Below are positions 57,980-64,000 of a DNA stretch of 64,000 nucleotides, in pieces. Origin of the DNA: Deltaproteobacteria bacterium. GTDB lineage: Bacteria > Desulfobacterota > Binatia > Binatales > Binataceae. The notes under the pieces are model-generated. The model was not told where the DNA came from and did not search any database. It saw only the letters and a list, made by a program, of their open reading frames with translations. The stretch's first letter is position 1. Each line of letters opens with the position of its first letter. The position numbers and the translations under genes are program-made. The stretch covers positions 62,001 through 126,000 of the forward strand of contig JAKBMB010000011.1 in NCBI GenBank assembly GCA_021831785.1, given 5' to 3'.

Positions 57980-60895
57980 ATGGCGCGAAAGAGAATCAAG
58001 ACCCTGGCGGCCGATTGGGGCGTCAGCGTCGAAGAGATGTTGGCAAGCTGCAAACGCCTTGAACTTGGCGGCGTGCGCTCCGAGTCGAGCTTGCTTGGCA
58101 TGGACGAAGCAGAGCGCGTGAAGGCGGAGCTCGACTCTCAAGCCCATCGGGCCGAAGCCCTTCGCCGCGAAGAGGTTTTCGAAACCCAGTCGGGAGTGAT
58201 GGTCGAAAAGCGCCTGGCTGCCAACGTGGTGAGGCGCCGCCATGCCGAGCCGCCGCCGTCAAGGCCTGAGGATACGTTTGCATTTGGCGTGGAACCGGCC
58301 GGCGAGGCGGCGGCGAGCTTGTTTCTCGAAGATGTAAAGAGCCTCGAGTCCGAGGCGCCACCGGGGATAGGCCTGCCGGCTGGGTTGGAGGCGGCTGCGG
58401 AGGGAGAAAGCGTGACGCTGCAGGCGGCGTTCGAAGTGGCCGGGGTCGCCCCGGTTGCGGTCGAACAGGTACGGCCGCCGGAGACCGACCTCGGCCAAGG
58501 TGCTACATCCCCGGCGGGCTCGCGCACCGGCCCGGAAGCGGTCGCGAGCGAGGAACAGCACGCCCAAAAGCAGGATGAAGCTCGAAGCGGAGCGCGCGAA
58601 GCGCAGCCTGGCGCTCTCGAACGCGCCGGCGAGCGTGATCGCGAACGGCTCGCCCAACGTCCGCTGCAGCCGACACCCGCTCAACGCCCGGCCAAAGAGG
58701 AGGTCAGACCGCCTAGCGTTAGCGCCTTCAACCTGAGGCCCGCTGCGCGCCCCTCGGGCCCGAGTCTGGATGATCTCGCGCAGCGCGGACCACGGGTCCT
58801 CGGCAAGATAGATCTGCACAAGGCGCCCCCGCCGCCCGCTCCCGCGGTCGGCGCCCGGCCTGCCGCCCAGACCGCCGGCGCAGCGCCGGCGCCCGGCGTG
58901 GGTGTGGACATAGGTTTGCCGGGCGCGGCTAAGCCGGGCGCCCGCGTGCTCAAGAAAAAGCGCGTCGTCAAAAAGGACAGCAGCGAGACACTCTCCGAGC
59001 GCGAAGTGCGCGGATTTCGCTTTCCGAAGAAAAAGCGCGCTTTACCGGGTAAAGAGCAGAAAAAGACCACGATCACCACGCCCAAAGCGTCCAAGCGCAC
59101 GCTGCGAATCGCCGAGGGAATTTCCGTCGGCGACTTGGCCCACAGCATGGGGATTAAAGCCGCGTCGGTGATCAGACAGCTCATGGACCTGGGAACCATG
59201 TCCACCGTGAATCAGTGGCTGGACGTTGACACGGCGGCGCTGGTCGCCGGTGAATTCGGCTACCAGGTGGAAAGCTCCGCGCTTGATGTGGACTCGCTGA
59301 TGAGCGAAGAGGTCGAGGCTCCGGCCGGACAGCTTGCGCCTCGCCCGCCGGTGGTTACCGTGATGGGGCACGTCGACCACGGCAAAACCTCGCTGCTCGA
59401 TGCGATTCGGCATAGCAACGTTGCCGCCGGCGAGTCGGGCGGAATCACCCAGCATATCGGGGCCTACACGGTGAGCGTCAACGGCCACACGATCACCTTT
59501 ATTGACACGCCGGGCCATGAGGCGTTCACCGGGATGCGCGCGCGTGGGGCCAAATTAACCGATATCGTGGTGTTGGTGGTAGCCGCGGATGAGGGCATAA
59601 TGCCGCAGACCGAAGAAGCGATCGACCATGCGCGAGCGGCCCGGGTGCCGATTGTGGTGGCGATCAACAAGATTGACCGTCCCGACGCCAATGTTGAGCG
59701 TGCCAAGCGCCAATTGGCGGAACGCGGCCTTGCGCCCGAAGAATATGGCGGCGATACGATTACGGTGGCGCTCTCGGCGCGCACCGGCGAAGGTATCGAC
59801 CACTTGCTCGAGATGATCTTGCTGCAAGCCGAGGTGCTGGAACTCAAGGCCAACCCCAAGCGCCTCGCGCGCGGCAGCGTGATCGAGTCCAAGCTCGACC
59901 GCGGGCGTGGGCCTGTGGCAACCGTTATGGTCCAGGACGGAACGCTGCGCCAAGGGGACGCGTTTGTCTGCGGAACATCATTCGGCCGTGTTCGCGCCAT
60001 GATTGACCATCGCGGCGAACGCATGCAGGAAGCGGGTCCGTCAATCCCGGTGGAGATCTTCGGCCTCTCCGGCGTGCCCGAGCCCGGCGCCGCGTTTAAC
60101 GCTGTCGACGAAGAGGCCAAAGCGCGCCAGATAGCGGAATTGCGCCAGGGGAAACAGCGCGAGGGCGACCTACAGAAAACCAGCCGTCTCTCGTTGGAAG
60201 AGCTCAGCCAACGCATGAAGGCTGGGGAGTCGCGGGAGCTTAAGGTGATCGTCAAGGGCGACACCCAGGGCTCCGTGGAGGCGCTTAGCCAGGCGCTGCG
60301 CCGGCTGGCCACCGAAGAAGTCAAGCTCGACGTGATTCACGCCTCGGTCGGTGGGGTCACTGAAACCGATATCACCTTAGCGACGGCTTCAAAGGCGATT
60401 GTGGTGGGCTTTAACGTCCGCCCGGAGCCGAAGGCCGCCGCGCTCGCCGAGGCCGAGGGGGTGGATATCCGACTCTATTCGGTGATCTATCAGGCCCTTG
60501 ACGAAGTGCGCCAGGCGATGGAAGGGCTGCTTGCTCCAAGCTATCGCGAAAAGTCCCTGGGTCGCGCCGAAGTGCGGCAGGTTTTCACCGTCTCGGGGCT
60601 TCGCGTCGCGGGCTCGATGGTATTGGAGGGCAAGATCGCGCGCTCGGGCCAAGCGCGCCTAGTTCGTGACGGCCGCGTGGTCTGGGAGGGCAAGATTGGG
60701 TCTCTCAGGCGATTCAAGGATGACGTGCGGGAGGTGCAGGCCGGGTACGAATGCGGTCTCGGTCTTGAGAACTTCAACGACGTAAAGCCGGGAGACATTA
60801 TTGAGGCCTTCGAGCTTGAAGCAGTGGCGCGTCGCCTGACTGCGCCGAGCCGAGGGTTTTCGACCGCGGAAGTTGGGCTGGAAAAGCAGCTCTGA
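57980..60895 (+). CDS. infB: Translation initiation factor IF-2
   Basis: 971 residues from ATG 57980. The N-terminal IF2_N motif ([20 protein letters not shown]) is followed by a long alanine/proline/glutamate-rich linker (about 90-330) and a second IF2_N region ([21 protein letters not shown]). GTPase motifs: GHVDHGKTS (G1), GITQHIG (G2), DTPGHEAF (G3), NKID (G4) and SAR. Domain 2 and the C-terminal tRNA-binding domain ([40 protein letters not shown]) follow. It recruits fMet-tRNA to the 30S subunit. Confidence 0.96.
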   Translation: MARKRIKTLAADWGVSVEEMLASCKRLELGGVRSESSLLGMDEAERVKAELDSQAHRAEALRREEVFETQSGVMVEKRLAANVVRRRHAEPPPSRPEDTFAFGVEPAGEAAASLFLEDVKSLESEAPPGIGLPAGLEAAAEGESVTLQAAFEVAGVAPVAVEQVRPPETDLGQGATSPAGSRTGPEAVASEEQHAQKQDEARSGAREAQPGALERAGERDRERLAQRPLQPTPAQRPAKEEVRPPSVSAFNLRPAARPSGPSLDDLAQRGPRVLGKIDLHKAPPPPAPAVGARPAAQTAGAAPAPGVGVDIGLPGAAKPGARVLKKKRVVKKDSSETLSEREVRGFRFPKKKRALPGKEQKKTTITTPKASKRTLRIAEGISVGDLAHSMGIKAASVIRQLMDLGTMSTVNQWLDVDTAALVAGEFGYQVESSALDVDSLMSEEVEAPAGQLAPRPPVVTVMGHVDHGKTSLLDAIRHSNVAAGESGGITQHIGAYTVSVNGHTITFIDTPGHEAFTGMRARGAKLTDIVVLVVAADEGIMPQTEEAIDHARAARVPIVVAINKIDRPDANVERAKRQLAERGLAPEEYGGDTITVALSARTGEGIDHLLEMILLQAEVLELKANPKRLARGSVIESKLDRGRGPVATVMVQDGTLRQGDAFVCGTSFGRVRAMIDHRGERMQEAGPSIPVEIFGLSGVPEPGAAFNAVDEEAKARQIAELRQGKQREGDLQKTSRLSLEELSQRMKAGESRELKVIVKGDTQGSVEALSQALRRLATEEVKLDVIHASVGGVTETDITLATASKAIVVGFNVRPEPKAAALAEAEGVDIRLYSVIYQALDEVRQAMEGLLAPSYREKSLGRAEVRQVFTVSGLRVAGSMVLEGKIARSGQARLVRDGRVVWEGKIGSLRRFKDDVREVQAGYECGLGLENFNDVKPGDIIEAFELEAVARRLTAPSRGFSTAEVGLEKQL

Positions 60896-61003
60896 GCGCC
60901 GAGTTGCGACGTGCGCGATGCCTTTCGGCCGGCCACCGGGGTTGGCCGGATAAGGCTGGCCCTCGACGCGGATGGTTGATCGCCCGCAAGGGCAGGTGCC
61001 GGC

Positions 61004-61291
61004 ATGGTGGTCGGGATATTGCGTTTGACCCTGGTCTTACCCGAGAACCAATCGCTCAAGGGCAAGCGTCAGGTCCTGCGTGCCGTAAAGGACCGCGTGC
61101 GGAACAAGTTTAACGTGTCAATCGTCGAATCCGACCACCATGACTTCTGGCAGCGCGCCGAACTCGGGATCTGTCAACTAGGCACTGACCGCGCATTTGT
61201 CGATAGCGCACTGCGCCAGGTGGTTAATTTTATTGACTCTTTGCGGCTGGCGCTGCTCGGCGAGGAGCATCTGGAGATCCTTAACTGCTGA
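61004..61291 (+). CDS. ylxP: YlxP-family protein (DUF503)
   Basis: 95 residues. MVVGILRLTLVLPENQSLKG then KRQVLRAVKDRVRNKFNVSIVESDHHDFWQRAEL matches DUF503, whose conserved core reads SLKxKRxxLxxIxxRLRxxFNVSVAExxxxDxWQxAxL. It usually lies between infB and rbfA, as here. Its role is unsettled; ribosome assembly is suspected. Confidence 0.92.
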   Translation: MVVGILRLTLVLPENQSLKGKRQVLRAVKDRVRNKFNVSIVESDHHDFWQRAELGICQLGTDRAFVDSALRQVVNFIDSLRLALLGEEHLEILNC

Positions 61292-61711
61292 GGCGGTCGG
61301 CCTCCGACCTGCGCCTGCGCAAGCACGGCCGCTTAGCTGCACAGGTCGCAAGCGCGTGGGGAGGCTCTCCCTGAGACCAACGAAGCTGTCCGATATCGGC
61401 GAGGCTTCGCGCGGTTGCCGGAGTTTTAGGGTAGCGCTCGCTTTGACATATGCGCCCGGGGCTTTCGAACGCGCCGCGGTGTGGAACGACGAGAGGCGCG
61501 ACGGCGACGGCCTAGGCAGTTACGCCGGCGCGTATGCGTGCAGGTTGCTGCCGGACGACCGCTCGCTATATTGCTCCGTACCCGGGTGCGCTGGTGCTGC
61601 GTAAATGCGGGTTGGTTCACAGCATCGCCAGGCCTGCAAGAGCTCAGGTTTCGTTGGCCGCGCGAGCCGGCGCTAACGCTATTGCGCTCATGCTATTGAT
61701 GGACTACGCCG
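61292..61711. other. Gap between ylxP and rbfA without a supported gene
   Basis: About 420 bases. Frames of 60-135 codons run through it on both strands, but all are arginine/alanine-rich, none shows a domain, and most overlap each other. A degenerate gene could have been here; I see nothing that I can name. Confidence 0.35.
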
Positions 61712-62071
61712 ATGTCATTGGACGAGCAACGCAGGCGGCCGGAGCGGGTTGCCGAAGCGATACTGCGAGAGATCGCAGGGATGTTGCAGCGCGAGATCAA
61801 GGACCCAAGGCTGCGGGGTGTCACGCTGACGCGCACCGAAGTTAGCGCCGATTTGCGCCACTGCCAGGTCTTCTTTTCGCACTTGGAAGGCTCGGCCAAA
61901 GCCGCACAGGCGCTCGCCGGCTTCGAGCGCGCCGGCGGTTTTATTCGCCAGCATATCGGGCGTCTGCTCGGCCTGCGCGTTACGCCGCAATTGACCTTCA
62001 GTTTCGATTACAGCGTTGAAAACGCGGTCCGTATAGACTCGCTTTTGCGCTCCTGCGGGCCGAAGCGTTAG
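61712..62071 (+). CDS. rbfA: Ribosome-binding factor A
   Basis: 119 residues. RPERVAEAILREIAGMLQRE then IKDPRLRGVTLTRTEVSADLRHCQVFFSHLEG is the RbfA pattern (DPRL..vtVT.VevS.DL..A.vyvs), and GFIRQHIGRLLGLRVTPQLT then FSFDYSVENAVRIDSLL ends it. RbfA acts in 16S rRNA maturation on the 30S subunit. Stands in the usual place before truB. Confidence 0.93.
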   Translation: MSLDEQRRRPERVAEAILREIAGMLQREIKDPRLRGVTLTRTEVSADLRHCQVFFSHLEGSAKAAQALAGFERAGGFIRQHIGRLLGLRVTPQLTFSFDYSVENAVRIDSLLRSCGPKR

Positions 62072-62236
62072 CCGGAGGCCTAGGAATTAGGCATGCTCCG
62101 GCGAGCAAATCTATTCCGGTATCAGCCCCGGGTGTTTAGCGAGCGGTTGGCAACGGGTTTGATGGCGCTTTTCTTCATGATAAACGGTCGCATTGACGCG
62201 AACCCGGCAAAAGATATAGGCCGGGCGGCTGGGTAA

Positions 62237-63274
62237 ATGAAGCTATTCGCCGGTCCTGACATGCCATCGTCTCGTCGGTTTCAGACTCAGAATGCTGGCG
62301 CCGGTAAGCGCGGCATGACGCCGTCCGTCTATCCGACTGACGGCATTTTGCTTATCGATAAGCCTACGGGCCTGAGCTCGGCCGAGGTTGTGCGGCGAAT
62401 CAAGGCGTGGGTTAGACCCGAGCGCGTCGGTCATGTGGGAACGCTTGATCCCCTTGCGAGCGGTCTTTTACCGGTCGTTATCGGCGAGGCCACCAAGCTG
62501 GCGCCGTTCCTGGAGACGGCTGACAAGGAGTACCACGGGATAATTCAGCTTGGGTTGGAGACCGACACGTTGGACAGCGAGGGTCAAGTTACGGCGCGCG
62601 CCCCAGTGCCTGCGCTCGATTCGCCGACCCTGGCCCGCGTGGAGGGCATGTTTTCGGGCGAGGTTACGCAGACCGTACCGATCTTCTCGGCGGTAAAGCG
62701 CCAAGGCCAGCCGCTTTACAAGCTTGCGCGCCGGGGGCTCACAATCACGCCCCCGGCGCGCACCGTAACGATTCGATCGCTGCGTCTGCAAGCGGTGGCC
62801 GAGGACAGGCTGAGCTTCGTGCTGGTCTGTTCGAAGGGCACCTATGCGCGCGCGCTGGCGCGCGATATCGGCCGAGCGCTGGGCAGCGTGGCATTGTTGG
62901 CCGAGTTAAAGCGTACTTGCAGCGCCGGCTTCTCGCTCGACCAAAGCTGCGCCCTCGACGACGCCCTGGCAACTCTTAAATGCCGCTTTGGCCACGATAG
63001 CCGCGACGATTTCGGGTTGTTGATCGCGATGCGCGACGCACTTGCGGATTTGCAGCAAGTATCCGTGGATGCGACGACTGCGCGTCGTTTGCGCAACGGC
63101 GACGCGTCCGTATTGGAGCTTCCCCAGGCGCTGGAGACGGTCGAGCCGAGGCCGGTCAAAGTGCTTCTTGGCGGCGACCTAATCGCAATTGCTGAGCTCC
63201 GTAGCGGACGGAGCCGACTTTTGCGAGTTTTTAGGCCTAAGCCTGGTGACCTTTACTCCTCAGAAAGTGTATGA
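62237..63274 (+). CDS. truB: tRNA pseudouridine(55) synthase TruB
   Basis: 345 residues from ATG 62237; the ATG 26 codons in (MTPSVYPTDGILLIDKPTGL) is nearer the conserved start. GILLIDKPTGLSSAEVVRRI then VGHVGTLDPLASGLLPVVIG contains the catalytic aspartate (GTLDPLASG). YHGIIQLGLETDTLDSEGQV, PIFSAVKRQGQPLYKLAR and the CSKGTYARALARDIG loop follow, then a PUA-like C-terminus. It makes pseudouridine 55 in tRNA. Confidence 0.94.
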   Translation: MKLFAGPDMPSSRRFQTQNAGAGKRGMTPSVYPTDGILLIDKPTGLSSAEVVRRIKAWVRPERVGHVGTLDPLASGLLPVVIGEATKLAPFLETADKEYHGIIQLGLETDTLDSEGQVTARAPVPALDSPTLARVEGMFSGEVTQTVPIFSAVKRQGQPLYKLARRGLTITPPARTVTIRSLRLQAVAEDRLSFVLVCSKGTYARALARDIGRALGSVALLAELKRTCSAGFSLDQSCALDDALATLKCRFGHDSRDDFGLLIAMRDALADLQQVSVDATTARRLRNGDASVLELPQALETVEPRPVKVLLGGDLIAIAELRSGRSRLLRVFRPKPGDLYSSESV

Positions 63275-63334
63275 TAAACGAGAAGACGAAAAGTCAAAGA
63301 AAATTAGAGAAAAGAGGAAAGCAGTTAGGGTTCG

Positions 63335-63604
63335 ATGTCTTTTGTGGCCGCCAAAAAGCGGGAAGTCGTAGCCGCCCACGCGCGCTCGCCTCGGGACAGC
63401 GGGTCACCGGAGGTGCAGGTGGCGCTGATGTCGGCGCGGATTGAGGAGTTGTCAGGCCATTTCCAGCGGCATGCCAAAGACCATCATTCGCGTCGCGGCA
63501 TGCTGAGGTTGGTGGCCAAACGGCGCCGGCTTCTAGAGTATCTGCGCTCCCGTGATTTCGACCGATACAAGGCTCTGATCGAAAAGCTGGGTATCCGAAG
63601 ATAG
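63335..63604 (+). CDS. rpsO: 30S ribosomal protein S15
   Basis: 89 residues, the exact family length. [20 protein letters not shown] then [20 protein letters not shown] and [20 protein letters not shown] then [10 protein letters not shown] is the S15 sequence pattern. It binds the central domain of 16S rRNA. Preceded by a GAGGAAAG ribosome-binding site and followed by pnp, the standard rpsO-pnp pair. Confidence 0.96.
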   Translation: MSFVAAKKREVVAAHARSPRDSGSPEVQVALMSARIEELSGHFQRHAKDHHSRRGMLRLVAKRRRLLEYLRSRDFDRYKALIEKLGIRR

Positions 63605-63737
63605 GGTTCGGGTCCGTTTTTCCGGTCCATTGGCGACACGGCCTTGTCTGATGATCAATGCCGCGACCGCGAACGGGCCGGAGGTTCGCTCGTCCAGCCT
63701 CGGCGCCCTCCTCTTTCTCGCCGGAGTGGGTTTCTTT

Positions 63738-64000
63738 ATGTACAAAAAGCTAGAGATTGAATTTTGCGGCCGGTCGCTCTCACTAGAGACCGGGCGACTG
63801 GCGCGTCAAGCTCACGGGGCCGTGCTGGCGCAATACGGCGAGACCATAGTGCTGGCCACGGTGGTATCGTCCCAGGAGGCCCGCGAGGGCATAGATTTCC
63901 TCCCGCTGACAGTTGATTACCTGGAAAAGACCTCCGCCGCCGGCCGGATTCCGGGCGGGTTTTTTAAGCGCGAAGGGCGTCCGTCGGAAAAGGAGATTCT
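63738..64000 (+). CDS. pnp: Polyribonucleotide nucleotidyltransferase, partial (3' end outside window)
   Basis: The first 87 codons, from ATG 63738. [20 protein letters not shown] then [40 protein letters not shown] and [14 protein letters not shown] match the first RNase PH-like domain of PNPase exactly in order. PNPase degrades RNA 3' to 5' with phosphate. The 133-base gap after rpsO has no recognisable structure that I could read with confidence, although pnp leaders often carry an RNase III-cleaved stem. Confidence 0.92.
   Translation, partial: MYKKLEIEFCGRSLSLETGRLARQAHGAVLAQYGETIVLATVVSSQEAREGIDFLPLTVDYLEKTSAAGRIPGGFFKREGRPSEKEI

Noticed and set aside
61197-61845. Two frames of about 100-135 codons between ylxP and rbfA
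   Set aside because: They overlap genuine genes at one end, differ in frame and show no family pattern.
1-64000. tRNA or rRNA genes and CRISPR arrays
   Set aside because: I looked in all larger gaps for cloverleaf features and regularly spaced repeats and saw none; small RNAs cannot be excluded by eye.

Overview
The window is a GC-rich bacterial chromosome segment, probably from an uncultured Gram-negative bacterium. The L-ring and P-ring flagellar genes, a lipobox protein and many secretion signals indicate two membranes. The layout (one large flagellar superoperon, cytochrome-oxidase haem A genes, acyl-CoA and MaoC/SDR genes, and rimP-nusA-ylxR-infB-ylxP-rbfA-truB-rpsO-pnp) would suit a deltaproteobacterial or Binatota-like lineage. 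That placement is inference; no marker gene here settles it.

Layout. (1) 1-1171, minus strand: a DksA-type zinc-finger protein translationally coupled to a DndB-like DGQHR-domain protein that runs off the left edge. (2) 1420-8879, minus strand: flagellin, FliD, FliS, then a SAM methyltransferase, a TPR-OGT (SPINDLY-type) glycosyltransferase and a small secreted protein; this reads as filament synthesis plus flagellin modification. (3) 9051-37517, plus strand: an almost uninterrupted flagellar gene run in the order fliM1, fliN1, motA, motB, fliM2, fliN2, fliG, lytic transglycosylase, flgB, flgC, fliE, fliF, fliH, fliI, fliJ, fliK, flgD, flgE, fliL, fliP, fliQ, fliR, flhB, flhA, fliA, flgF, flgG, flgA, flgH, flgI, flgJ (rod domain only), flgM, a flgN-position gene, flgK, flgL. 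Most neighbours overlap by 4 to 14 bases. The C-ring genes are duplicated (two FliM-like and two FliN-like proteins for one FliG). No fliO, flhF, flhG, fleQ or che gene is seen. (4) 38039-48922, mixed: an FTR1 iron permease behind a probable Fur box, a secreted rhodanese whose reading frame passes through an in-frame UGA at a conserved cysteine position (probable selenoprotein), 3-hydroxyacyl-CoA dehydrogenase, a stand-alone Lrp/AsnC ligand-binding domain, GreA, an acyl-CoA synthetase, ctaA-ctaB-DUF420, a YqeY protein and an epoxide hydrolase. (5) 49063-52070: an accessory patch with an unrecognised protein, a frameshifted membrane-anchored protein, a DUF433/DUF5615 toxin-antitoxin pair, a DUF499 N-terminal remnant, a PKD protein and a TPR lipoprotein. 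(6) 52295-55024: an SDR, two MaoC-fold proteins and a small secreted protein. (7) 55631-64000: the conserved rimP-nusA-infB translation/transcription cluster, ending inside pnp.

The most unusual points are the in-frame-UGA rhodanese, the doubled flagellar switch genes with an MotAB pair between them, the DksA-finger/DGQHR pair at the left edge, a FliA that lacks sigma region 3, and several strong palindromes (18-base arms near 7.5 kb and 55.5 kb).
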